Assembly: GCF_008370255.1 (NCBI RefSeq)
Contig: NZ_SEUI01000005.1
Location: forward strand, 242,006-306,005
Source of the DNA: Pseudoalteromonas sp. FUC4
GTDB lineage: Bacteria; Pseudomonadota; Gammaproteobacteria; Enterobacterales; Alteromonadaceae
Reading direction: 5' to 3'
Length of the DNA stretch: 64,000 bases
The number at the start of each line of letters is the position of its first letter. The first letter of the stretch is position 1. The notes under the pieces are model-generated. The model saw nothing but the letters and a program-made list of their open reading frames with translations, did not search any database and was not told the origin of the DNA. The translations under genes were made by a program, and so were the position numbers. Shown one piece after another: positions 1-7,655 of the stretch.

Positions 1-473
1 CCAAACGAATCATCTAATTTTACTTCTACATCGTCTGTTCCTAGCGTCGCTTTAAGTGCTTGAGAAGGTTGCTCATCAAAAAATGCAGTGTAATTTATAC
101 CTACACCTATAAAAGGTCTTAGCGCATAACTTGTGTCTAAAAAGTGGTATTGCGCAACTAAAGAAGGAGGAAGCTGTTTTATATCTGCAATTTTGTTGCC
201 TGCTAAGCCGCCTGCGCCATTTACATCGTGTGAAAACGGTGTTGCTGCTATCAGCTCTAACACCCATTGATCGTTAAATGCATAATCTACAGTGATACCC
301 AGTTGAGTATCAGAATCACCTTTAAGGCCCAGCGTAGGTGCTTCATTAATCGCTGAGCTACTATTATCAGGGTTTACGTTAATAGCGCCAACATTTACGC
401 TAAAGTTAGCGTGTGCAGCTGGAGAGAGTGCTAATAAAGAGGTTAATAATGCGATGCTAATTTGAGTTTTCAT
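1..473 (-). CDS. ompW: Outer membrane protein OmpW, partial (C-terminus outside window)
   Basis: The reverse strand reads from an ATG at 473 into an N-terminal signal peptide ending around SPAAHA, then a mature start NFSVNVGAINVNPD. Further on comes the OmpW-type strand pattern PPSLVAQYHF and LRPFIGVGINYTAFF. About 157 residues are present before the window edge; the family is about 210 residues. OmpW is a small eight-stranded outer membrane beta-barrel with a hydrophobic channel. In enterics and vibrios it responds to oxygen, salt and iron. Two FNR-like boxes lie upstream (see separate entry). The identification is firm; the C-terminus cannot be judged. Confidence 0.88.
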   Translation of the reverse strand, partial: MKTQISIALLTSLLALSPAAHANFSVNVGAINVNPDNSSSAINEAPTLGLKGDSDTQLGITVDYAFNDQWVLELIAATPFSHDVNGAGGLAGNKIADIKQLPPSLVAQYHFLDTSYALRPFIGVGINYTAFFDEQPSQALKATLGTDDVEVKLDDSF

Positions 474-535
474 GTTGTTCTCCAAGAACTACTGTTTGAT
501 TGGCGCTATTATTACCAAGCAATAAAAATGAAAAC

Positions 536-599
536 CTGTTCTAGATCAAAGTTTAAAAAGCATTTGAAACTTATGAAATATTTTATTGATTTAGATTAA
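536..599 (-). promoter_or_regulatory. Two FNR-like boxes upstream of ompW
   Basis: The consensus is TTGAT-N4-ATCAA. TTGATttagATTAA at 586-599 matches 9 of 10 positions and CTGTTctagATCAA at 536-549 matches 8 of 10. The nearer site is centred about 70 bp upstream of the ompW ATG. With an activator-type spacing of 41.5 bp, transcription would start near 501, and a TAATAG-like -10 lies on the minus strand at 506-511. E. coli ompW is known to be FNR-activated. The sites are seen; their function is inferred. Confidence 0.45.
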
Positions 600-826
600 T
601 TTTAGTGTCGTTATGCTTTGTAAAGATTGACATATTTATTTAATTAACAGTCACATGAATATATTAAGGCAGGCACTGCTTTGTCATAATCTCGTGTTTA
701 ACCAAGGGCCTTAATGAACAAGAGAATATGTTTTTAGCAGGATTCTAAAAATAATTTAAGAACGGATACTTAAAAAGAATTGGAGGGCTTAAATGCGATT
801 GAGTCGGTATTTATAATGAAATATCA

Positions 827-859
827 ACCGAGTACTTTATGAGGCATAAAATACTCGGT
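827..859 (-). terminator. Hairpin downstream of the OlsF-like gene
   Basis: 14-bp arms (827-840 and 846-859, one mismatch) flank a 5-base loop, 24 bp beyond the stop codon of the minus-strand acyltransferase gene. The tail after the stem on that strand is only moderately U-rich, so termination is probable but not textbook. The rest of the 474-882 gap holds the ompW FNR-like boxes, an 8-bp inverted repeat (663-670/708-715) and AT-rich DNA, with no convincing gene. Confidence 0.5.
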
Positions 860-882
860 GCACTGACTTTATTTATCAATAG

Positions 883-2589
883 TTATTCTAAATAACGTTT
901 AGCTTTGTTTTCTTTCACACTTCTAAGATCGACTAATACCAATCCATCAATACAATTATTAAAATCGGGATCAATGCTAAAGCTTAAAAATTGTGCCCCA
1001 CCAGGATTGCAAAGCTCAGTGTATTGTTTAAATAAAGTAGGGACTTGAGCGCCCATATTAGCTAACACATGTTTTAACTCTACAAAATCTTCTTTAACAT
1101 CGCTTCCATTAAAAAGAATATTGCATTGAGTTAGCTGTTGCTCAGTTAATTTAAGCTCATTATTAGGCGTAGCTAGTTCTATACTGCTTTTATAATAATG
1201 TTGATAGAAATAAACGAGCATGGCTTTGGCTTGCTCAGGTAGAGCGTTGGACACACTTACAGCCCCAAATAAATATCTATACTGTGGGTAGTTTTTTATA
1301 AAAGCACCAATACCGTACCATAAATAGTCGAGACTCTTACGTCCCCAATACTTAGGTTGTACAAAACTTCGACCAAGCTCAATTCCTTGTTGCAGATAAG
1401 GCGTCATAGCGTCGGTGTAAGAAAATAAACTATCGGTATATAAACCTTCACGTCCATGTTTTTGTATTATATGTTGTGCGCAGGCTAATCGATAAGCACC
1501 TACTAGCTCTAGTTGCATAGGGTCCCACAGTACAAGGTGTTGGTAATCCATATCGTATTTATCTATATCACGACGCTTACCGCTTCCTTCACCTACTGCT
1601 CTAAATGCGATTTCTCTGAGGCGTCCCAGCTCTCTAAAAATAGGTGAACTACCTACATATTGATATAAATGAATGTGCATACCGTCTTGCGTTTTACCAA
1701 GTAGTTGGCATTGCTCAATTGCTTTTTTTAGCTCTTTTCTGCACTCGGGAACAGCGATAGGTGTTTGTGTTTTTAGCGGCAGTGCTTTTTTTGTTGTAAG
1801 CCTATAAAGCTGTTTACGGATGAGGTTTACAACTTCTTTATCTTTAAGATTTTCTATTAAGTAAGATTCAGGAGGGATAGAGGCGCCAATCTCAAACTCT
1901 AAAGATTTTTGGCGCTGCTTAAACATTTCGGCCACTAATAGTAAACTTGCCAAAGGTTTATAAATCATTGATGTGCCATAAAAAAGTGGACTGTTTTTGG
2001 CTTTAATAAAAATAGGTAAAATGGGGCAATTGGCTTTTTTTGCCATACGTAAAAAGCCGCTATTCCATTTGCAATCCTTAATACCGGTTGGTCCTAGGCG
2101 CGACACTTCTCCTGCAGGAAATATAAGTAAGGCACCTCCACCTTTTAAATGATTTTGTATATTACTAAGCTCTTGCTTTTTACTCATACCAGATAAGTTA
2201 TCAACAGGGAGTAAAAGAGAATGCATTGCCCTGACCGACATTAACATGCGGTTTGCGACTACTTTTAGATCTTGCCTTACTGTCGAGAGTACTTTGATAA
2301 GTGCTAAAGCATCTAATGAACCAATAGGGTGGTTAGCAACAATAACAAGTTTACCTTCGCTTGGAATATGTTCTATTTGTTTAGGTTTATAGCGCGTATC
2401 AAAATTGAGTTCATCAAGTACTTGCTCAACAAATTCTAATCCTTGTAGGTGAGGGTACGTATTACCAAAGGTGATAAACTCTTGTTCATGCAATAAGTAA
2501 CCTAAGCCCTTTTTTACTAAACCTTTTACTTTTGGAGAGTTCTCTAGTTGTGGTAAGTTTGCTGCAATTACTTTATCAACACTTATCAT
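883..2589 (-). CDS. Bifunctional acyltransferase, OlsF-like (ornithine lipid synthesis candidate)
   Basis: 568 residues with two acyltransferase modules. The N-terminal half is a PlsC-type lysophospholipid acyltransferase with NHPIGSLDA (His87, Asp93) and FPAGEVSR. The C-terminal half, about residues 310-460, resembles the OlsB/GNAT-type N-acyltransferase (REIAFRAVGEG, RRDIDKYD, then QHLVLWD). This N-to-C order matches OlsF described in Serratia, Flavobacterium and Vibrio cholerae. There the C-terminal part acylates ornithine and the N-terminal part adds the second acyl chain. The start at 2589 has an AGGTTA ribosome site. The gene is monocistronic, transcribed away from ghrA. Domain calls are confident; the substrate is inferred from architecture. 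It could act on another amine. Confidence 0.75.
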   Translation of the reverse strand: MISVDKVIAANLPQLENSPKVKGLVKKGLGYLLHEQEFITFGNTYPHLQGLEFVEQVLDELNFDTRYKPKQIEHIPSEGKLVIVANHPIGSLDALALIKVLSTVRQDLKVVANRMLMSVRAMHSLLLPVDNLSGMSKKQELSNIQNHLKGGGALLIFPAGEVSRLGPTGIKDCKWNSGFLRMAKKANCPILPIFIKAKNSPLFYGTSMIYKPLASLLLVAEMFKQRQKSLEFEIGASIPPESYLIENLKDKEVVNLIRKQLYRLTTKKALPLKTQTPIAVPECRKELKKAIEQCQLLGKTQDGMHIHLYQYVGSSPIFRELGRLREIAFRAVGEGSGKRRDIDKYDMDYQHLVLWDPMQLELVGAYRLACAQHIIQKHGREGLYTDSLFSYTDAMTPYLQQGIELGRSFVQPKYWGRKSLDYLWYGIGAFIKNYPQYRYLFGAVSVSNALPEQAKAMLVYFYQHYYKSSIELATPNNELKLTEQQLTQCNILFNGSDVKEDFVELKHVLANMGAQVPTLFKQYTELCNPGGAQFLSFSIDPDFNNCIDGLVLVDLRSVKENKAKRYLE

Positions 2590-2718
2590 ATTAACCTCAT
2601 ATTCCGTTTGGTCTATTCGCCATACATGTAAGATTAAAAAAAGGGTGTGACAGTTACTTTGCAGTAGTGTGACTTTTTAAAGTACTAAATTATAAACTGT
2701 GAATTGCTAGGAGAATTT

Positions 2719-3639
2719 ATGTCGGTCTTGGTGGCTATAACGGGGCGCAACAACGAAAAGCTAATAACGAAGTTACAAGAGCGATTACCAAATACATTGA
2801 TAGAGCAATGGCCTGATTGCAAAAACGCAAATAATGTGGATTTTGTACTTGCGTGGAATGCTCCTGAGTCTCTGTGGCCGCAGCTGCCTAACTTAAAAGC
2901 TGTGTCGTCATTTGGTGCAGGTGTAGACAGTATCGATTTAACATTATTACCTAAACATGTTGAAGTAGTGCGTATTGTGGACATGCAACTAGCTGAAGAT
3001 ATGGCGGAATATGTACTTACACATGTCTTAGCTCACAAATTACGCTTAAAAGAGTATTATATTAAACAAGCACAGCAAACATGGAAGCCAAAACGAGCTT
3101 TTAGTAATAAACATGTTGGTATACTTGGATTTGGCGAATTAGGTAAAGCATGTGCGCAAAAACTTATAATTAATGGCTTTAAAGTAAGTGCCTGGGCGCA
3201 AAGTAATAAAAATACGGCTAATGTCGAGATTTATTATGGCGATGAAGGGCTTAGCAATATGCTTTCTGACGTTGACTACCTTGTATGTCTATTACCCCTT
3301 ACGCAAGCAACTACAGGCATTATTAATCGCTCAATGCTCGCTAAGCTACCTTCACATGCTGTTGTTATTAATGTAGCACGCGGTGCTCATGTGGTTGAGC
3401 AAGATTTACTAAATGCATTGAATAACGATAGCTTACGCGCTGCTACCTTGGATGTTTTTGACCAAGAACCTTTAACGCAGAACCACCCTTACTGGGGAAA
3501 CCCCAAAATAACACTTACACCACATTGTGCTGCGCTATCTGATTTAAATAGCGTTATAGACCAAATAGCCGATAATATTGAACGTTTGAATAAGGGTTTA
3601 GCACTCAATAATTCAGTGGATAGAACTAAAGGTTATTAG
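2719..3639 (+). CDS. ghrA: Glyoxylate/hydroxypyruvate reductase A-type 2-hydroxyacid dehydrogenase
   Basis: 306 residues from the ATG at 2719, which follows a clean AGGAGA site at 2709-2714. An in-frame TTG at 2704 would overlap that site and is rejected. The protein has the D-isomer 2-hydroxyacid dehydrogenase fold. Its Rossmann motif is GILGFGELGKACAQ (about residues 132-145), and the catalytic Arg-Glu-His set lies in VINVARGAH, FDQEPL and TPHCAA. The family reduces glyoxylate and hydroxypyruvate to glycolate and glycerate with NADPH in the cytosol. Length and motifs fit GhrA, but exact substrate preference within this family cannot be read from sequence alone. Confidence 0.8.
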   Translation: MSVLVAITGRNNEKLITKLQERLPNTLIEQWPDCKNANNVDFVLAWNAPESLWPQLPNLKAVSSFGAGVDSIDLTLLPKHVEVVRIVDMQLAEDMAEYVLTHVLAHKLRLKEYYIKQAQQTWKPKRAFSNKHVGILGFGELGKACAQKLIINGFKVSAWAQSNKNTANVEIYYGDEGLSNMLSDVDYLVCLLPLTQATTGIINRSMLAKLPSHAVVINVARGAHVVEQDLLNALNNDSLRAATLDVFDQEPLTQNHPYWGNPKITLTPHCAALSDLNSVIDQIADNIERLNKGLALNNSVDRTKGY

Positions 3640-3735
3640 CTGATAGCTAATTAGTTTAAAAAACAGCTTGTTAACATTTGTAGTTTTCATTAGTGTAAAA
3701 GATATTCTCACTAATAAAAATATAAAGAGGGTGTT

Positions 3736-3882
3736 ATGAAATCCAGTCAAAGTGGGGCTAAATTAAGCCTCGTTGTTATTTCAATTATTGTGCTAGGTGT
3801 TTCAGCTTGGTTTAATCAGGCTAACGCTGAAGATAGCCCATCTAAAACACAAATCCAAAGTGAATTAACAATAGCAGATTAA
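3736..3882 (+). CDS. Small exported peptide of unknown function (48 aa)
   Basis: The ATG at 3736 sits 5 bases after an AAAGAGG site and opens a 48-codon frame ending in TAA at 3880. The product has a short basic N-terminus (MKSSQSGAK) and a hydrophobic stretch (LSLVVISIIVLGVSAWF). A plausible signal-peptidase site after NQANA would release a mature piece of about 20 residues (EDSPSKTQIQSELTIAD). I do not recognise a family. The good ribosome site and signal-peptide layout argue for a real gene. It could instead be a single-pass membrane peptide. No terminator on this strand is evident before the convergent gene downstream. Confidence 0.55.
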   Translation: MKSSQSGAKLSLVVISIIVLGVSAWFNQANAEDSPSKTQIQSELTIAD

Positions 3883-4026
3883 CCTAGCTTATTAGGTATT
3901 TTCGGTTTCGTCTTTCTTCTCGTTTTTCTCAACAGTACATGCACAGCACCATTATTGCAGTGGTGCTTTAGTGGTGCTTAATATTGTCCTGATCCATCGT
4001 GTTTCTAATATTTTAAAAATTAGCAA

Positions 4027-4051
4027 TAAAAAAGCCCAGCAATGCTGGGCT
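4027..4051 (-). terminator. Rho-independent terminator for the 81-aa membrane protein gene
   Basis: AGCCCAGCA / TGCTGGGCT form a 9-bp perfect stem (4033-4041 and 4043-4051). It is followed on the minus strand by six Ts, 25 bp past the stop at 4076. Its polarity supports the minus-strand gene rather than the overlapping plus-strand frame. Confidence 0.8.
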
Positions 4052-4075
4052 ATTAAATATTCTAAGGAAAAGTTG

Positions 4076-4321
4076 TTAACTTTGGGTTACATTAAACTGC
4101 CCAAATGTATAAACTTTAAACAGGTAAAAAGTGTTGATCAACACTAAACTCATATTTGAAATAACGCTCGACGACATAAGATCTAGGCTAAATGATAAGA
4201 ATAATAAACCACATGCACTAATGGCAGCAACGCGCAGCAGTGTTATCTGGTTAATAAAGAATGCACCTAAACCTAGTGCAAGTAGTGTAGTATTTAAAAG
4301 CCAATCTAGCTCATTTAGCAT
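4076..4321 (-). CDS. Small integral membrane protein, unknown function
   Basis: 81 residues that are almost entirely hydrophobic. Three likely membrane segments lie around residues 8-24 (LLNTTLLALGLGAFFI), 28-47 (LLRVAAISACGLLFLSFS) and 55-70 (ISNMSLVLINTFYLF). Layout and size recall YgjV-type small inner membrane proteins, but I cannot assign the family. A strong terminator follows on this strand. The antisense frame at 4131-4370 has no such support. The ribosome site before the ATG is weak, so the exact start is uncertain. Confidence 0.55.
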   Translation of the reverse strand: MLNELDWLLNTTLLALGLGAFFINQITLLRVAAISACGLLFLSFSLDLMSSSVISNMSLVLINTFYLFKVYTFGQFNVTQS

Positions 4322-4427
4322 GGTCGTTTCAATAGTTCAGTTGTTGAAAAAAGGAGCGCCATTATGTTGATCTTTTGCACACCTTTCAACCAAGTAATTT
4401 TAAATTTTCAGATTATTTTTTTTAATG

Positions 4428-4871
4428 CTAAAAGTAACTGCCAATTGCCGAAAACAAACCATTGTCAGCAATTACTTGATACTTTTGACAGCTCTGTGGT
4501 TTTTGTAAATCACTGCATAAATAAAGGGATTCACGGCTAGAATCATAGTTGGGGTGCAAGTTGGAATCAATTAAAGTAGCTCCGTAACCTAAAAGTCCAG
4601 GCCAGTAAACACTCTCACTTACCATCCCTAATTTTTTATAGGTGAGCAAGGTTGGTTTTGGAAAAGCTAAAATTATTACAATAACAAGGGCCAGAGATAT
4701 AAATAGCCCCTTTTTTGACTTTGTTTTTTGGCTAGTGCCATTGTTTATGTTTGTTCTTTCCTCTGCGGGTATAGATCGCTGAGTAGGGCGTTGCGGCTTT
4801 CTTTTTTGCGCTGTTTTTTTTCTTATTGGTGCTTTACCTAGCAACGACTGTTTATTTGGGGTTTTAGACAT
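4428..4871 (-). CDS. Single-pass membrane protein with basic cytoplasmic tail, unknown
   Basis: 147 residues in three parts. The first 55 are very basic and Lys/Arg/Gln/Thr-rich (KKTAQKRKPQRPTQR). One transmembrane helix follows (GLFISLALVIVIILAF, about 55-70). The outer domain of about 75 residues has two Cys (LYLCSDLQKPQSCQKY) that could form a disulfide. No family is recognised. Topology predicted from the positive-inside rule puts the C-terminal domain in the periplasm. The gene stands alone and is divergent from the response-regulator gene at 4985. Confidence 0.6.
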   Translation of the reverse strand: MSKTPNKQSLLGKAPIRKKTAQKRKPQRPTQRSIPAEERTNINNGTSQKTKSKKGLFISLALVIVIILAFPKPTLLTYKKLGMVSESVYWPGLLGYGATLIDSNLHPNYDSSRESLYLCSDLQKPQSCQKYQVIADNGLFSAIGSYF

Positions 4872-4984
4872 AAAGCAAATCTGGCCTTTTTTCCGTAGGT
4901 CTCTATAATTAAATGAGCAAATTTATATACTAAGCTAATTATTATGATAACTTAAAGTTAGCTTATAGCCTACGAGGAATAAAG

Positions 4985-5368
4985 ATGAATACGCAGCTAT
5001 CAATTTTAATTGTAGATGACGTTAGCACAGTGCGTAGTTTTTTGAGCCAAACGCTCATGCACTTAGGGATAGATAACGTAAAGGAAGCATCTACTGCCTC
5101 ACAATGTATTAGTGAGTGCCAGGCTGCAAATTATAATATCATTTTTTTAGACATAGAACTGCCGGACGGCGATGGCAAAGATTTGATTGCACAAATCAAT
5201 GAATTAAGCCCTGAGACAAATGTTGTAATGGTATCTGCACATTCAGGTATTGAAAATGTTAAGGATGCGATTGATAAAGGCGCTAAAGGATTTGTAGTGA
5301 AGCCGTTTACACCTAAAAAAATAGCGGCAATGCTTAAGAAGTTTTATCCAGACTTGGAAAATGTATGA
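4985..5368 (+). CDS. Stand-alone CheY-like response regulator
   Basis: 127 residues forming one receiver domain with no output domain. It has the acidic pair in LIVDDVS, phosphoacceptor Asp56 in FLDIELPDG, the Thr/Ser position in MVSAHSG and the conserved Lys in VVKPF. A ribosome site (ACGAGGAAT) precedes the ATG. Such single-domain receivers relay phosphate or bind a partner, for example a flagellar switch or another kinase. No kinase or chemotaxis gene is adjacent, so the partner is unknown. Confidence 0.85.
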   Translation: MNTQLSILIVDDVSTVRSFLSQTLMHLGIDNVKEASTASQCISECQAANYNIIFLDIELPDGDGKDLIAQINELSPETNVVMVSAHSGIENVKDAIDKGAKGFVVKPFTPKKIAAMLKKFYPDLENV

Positions 5369-5431
5369 CGCCAACCTGCTTAAATATTTATGTCGGCTGT
5401 TATTAAAATACGAGATTAAATTTTAGATAAA

Positions 5432-5457
5432 AAAAAACCGGCAAAAGCCGGTTTTTT
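5432..5457. terminator. Bidirectional terminator between the receiver gene and rpsT
   Basis: ACCGGC-AAAA-GCCGGT with A-runs on the left and T-runs on the right forms an 11-bp stem usable on both strands. It lies between two convergent genes ending at 5368 and 5477. Confidence 0.9.
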
Positions 5458-5476
5458 ATATTCTATCAAAAACAAA

Positions 5477-5737
5477 TTATAGAGCTTTAATCTTAGCTGC
5501 TATACGGCTCTTATGACGAGCTGCTTTGTTTTTGTGAATTAGACCCTTAGTTGCATAACGGTCTAGGATAGGTGTAGCAACAGAAAAAGCTTGCTGTGCA
5601 GCTTCTTTATCGCCCGCTTCAATAGCAACAATTACTTTTTTGAAGTAAGTGCGCATCATTGAACGACGGCTTGCGTTGTGCTGACGGTTTTTTTCGCTTG
5701 TGATAGCGCGTTTTTTTGCAGACTTGATGTTAGCCAA
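5477..5737 (-). CDS. rpsT: 30S ribosomal protein S20
   Basis: 86 residues, the normal S20 length. It has the hallmark basic start [18 protein letters not shown], the conserved [12 protein letters not shown] helix and the C-terminal [15 protein letters not shown]20 binds 16S rRNA early in 30S assembly. As in enterics it lies divergent from the ribF-ileS-lspA cluster. A strong promoter is visible upstream. Confidence 0.98.
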
Positions 5738-5785
5738 GGTTTGCTCCTAACAATCTTAAAATAAAGCTTAAATTAAAGGCCGTGG

Positions 5786-5814
5786 AATATGCCTGTTTCT
5801 ATCATGGATGTCAA
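5786..5814 (-). promoter_or_regulatory. Sigma-70 promoter for rpsT
   Basis: On the minus strand a perfect -35 TTGACA (5809-5814) is followed after 17 bp by CATATT (5786-5791, 4 of 6 to TATAAT). It is placed about 50 bp upstream of the rpsT ATG. A consensus -35 with ideal spacing fits a highly expressed ribosomal protein gene. Confidence 0.65.
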
Positions 5815-5990
5815 TTTAAATTTAACAATCCAAGAAAAACTGCACCATATAACGAGCATCAATTTGCCGCTTTAGCAGTTAATATAGACATTGTAACAAA
5901 GCACAGACCCCCAGCCTAGTGCTTTAAAGCGATTTATAAAAAAGACTGTGGCATAATCGCCTATCTTGAGGATTTTTGAGTAGGTTTAAG

Positions 5991-7571
5991 GTGTCAAAAG
6001 GTTTATTTCGCTCTGGTATGATTGTTAGTTGTATGACTATGATATCGCGTATTTTAGGGCTCGTTCGAGATGCTGTCGTCGCCAATTTATTAGGTGCAAG
6101 TGCAGCGGCTGATGTTTTTTTATTTGCTAACCGCATTCCTAATTTTTTACGCCGTTTATTTGCAGAAGGTGCCTTCGCACAAGCATTCGTACCTGTGCTA
6201 AGTGAAATTAAAGAACAGGAAGGAGACGACAAAGTCAGACTTTTTGTTGCACAAGCAGCAGGCACATTAGGAACCATTTTACTAATTGTCACTATCATTG
6301 GTGTTGTTGCTTCCCCTGTTGTTGCAGCATTATTTGGTACCGGTTGGTTTATAGATTGGTGGCAGGGCGGACCTAATGCCGAAAAATTTGAGCTTGCAAG
6401 TTCATTACTTAAACTTACGTTCCCTTATTTGTTTTTTGTAAGCTTAGTTGCACTTAGTGGTGCGGTAATGAACGTGTATAACCGTTTTGCTGTTGCCGCA
6501 TTTACACCAGTTTTGCTTAATGTTTCTATTATTACGTGTGCAATTTTTTTACATGATAAATTTTCGGTAGGTGCTTATTCACTTGCCATAGGTGTATTTG
6601 TCGGTGGTGTAGTGCAGCTGCTGTTTCAACTTCCGTTTTTATACCGTGCAAAAATGTTGGCGCGCCCACGCTGGGCCTGGCAAGATGAAAACGTAAAAAA
6701 AGTACGCAAACTTATGTTACCAGCTTTATTTGGCGTATCTATCAGCCAAATTAACTTATTGCTTGATACCATGATTGCATCATTACTGATGACAGGCTCA
6801 ATCGCATGGCTTTATTATTCAGATCGCTTAATAGAATTTCCGCTGGGTTTATTTGGTATTGGTATTGCGACAGTTATTTTACCGGCGCTTTCTAAACTAC
6901 ATAGCAGTAAAAAAAGTAGCGACTTTCAGCATACTCTCGATTGGGGAGTTCGTTTTGTTATATTTTTAGGCCTACCAGCAATGATAGGCTTAATGATCAT
7001 CAGCCCACTTATTATTACCGTATTGTTCGACCACGGTGCATTTAAAGAAGACAGTATTGACCATGTCAAAGCTGTAAGCTTAGGCGTAGTCGCATATTCG
7101 GTCGGTCTTGTAAGCTTTATGCTAATAAAAGTACTCGCTCCTGGCTTTTATGCTCGTCAAGATACAAAAACACCGGTGCGTATTGGTATTATTACCTTAG
7201 TACTAAATATGGTGTTTAACATTATGCTGGCTCCTTTCATTGGTTATTTAGGGTTGGCTCTTGCTACTTCGTTATCAGCTAGCTGCAATGCATTTTTATT
7301 ATACAGACAGCTTAAAAAAGAAAATGTATACCAGTTCTCATCAATGAGTATGCGTTTTACACTTAAATGTGTTGTTGCAAGTATTGTTATGGGAGCTGTC
7401 ACATGGTTTGTGAGCAGTTACTATGATTGGGCTACATGGGCCTTTACACAGCAAGTAATATTATTAGTAGCGCTAGTGGCTCTGGCAGGTATCAGCTACT
7501 TTGCAATGCTATTTGTGATGGGCGTTAGACTAAATACGATAAAAAGTGTAGCAATTACTGAATCAAACTAA
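5991..7571 (+). CDS. murJ: Lipid II flippase MurJ
   Basis: 526 residues from the GTG at 5991. The resulting N-terminus, MSKGLFRSGMIVSCMTMISR, matches the usual MurJ start; an upstream in-frame TTG at 5976 is less likely. MurJ is a MOP-superfamily inner membrane protein with about 14 helices that moves lipid II to the periplasmic side for peptidoglycan synthesis. Visible family features are RILGLVRDAVVAN near the N-terminus, NRIPNFLRRLFAEGAFAQAF, and GLFGIGIATVILPALS in the middle. It heads the murJ-ribF-ileS-lspA-fkpB-ispH cluster. Confidence 0.95.
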   Translation: MSKGLFRSGMIVSCMTMISRILGLVRDAVVANLLGASAAADVFLFANRIPNFLRRLFAEGAFAQAFVPVLSEIKEQEGDDKVRLFVAQAAGTLGTILLIVTIIGVVASPVVAALFGTGWFIDWWQGGPNAEKFELASSLLKLTFPYLFFVSLVALSGAVMNVYNRFAVAAFTPVLLNVSIITCAIFLHDKFSVGAYSLAIGVFVGGVVQLLFQLPFLYRAKMLARPRWAWQDENVKKVRKLMLPALFGVSISQINLLLDTMIASLLMTGSIAWLYYSDRLIEFPLGLFGIGIATVILPALSKLHSSKKSSDFQHTLDWGVRFVIFLGLPAMIGLMIISPLIITVLFDHGAFKEDSIDHVKAVSLGVVAYSVGLVSFMLIKVLAPGFYARQDTKTPVRIGIITLVLNMVFNIMLAPFIGYLGLALATSLSASCNAFLLYRQLKKENVYQFSSMSMRFTLKCVVASIVMGAVTWFVSSYYDWATWAFTQQVILLVALVALAGISYFAMLFVMGVRLNTIKSVAITESN

Positions 7572-7655
7572 AAAAAAGATTATAATCGGCAACTCTGCGG
7601 CTTTAATCATTTTTTAGCCGTAATTAATAGCTCGCTAAACAAGGCATTAGGTGGC

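Noticed and set aside
655-714. 19-codon frame in the ompW upstream gap
   Set aside because: No ribosome site, no leader-peptide features and no adjacent attenuator.
663-715. 8-bp inverted repeat ATTAAGGC / GCCTTAAT in the ompW gap
   Set aside because: Arms are 37 bp apart with no T-run or matching operator geometry; likely chance in AT-rich DNA.
4131-4370. Plus-strand frame overlapping the 81-aa membrane protein gene
   Set aside because: No ribosome site, and the only terminator nearby is oriented for the minus-strand gene.
5924-6298. Antisense frame over the start of murJ
   Set aside because: Mirrors MurJ coding sequence; Lys/Ser-rich composition without domain signal.
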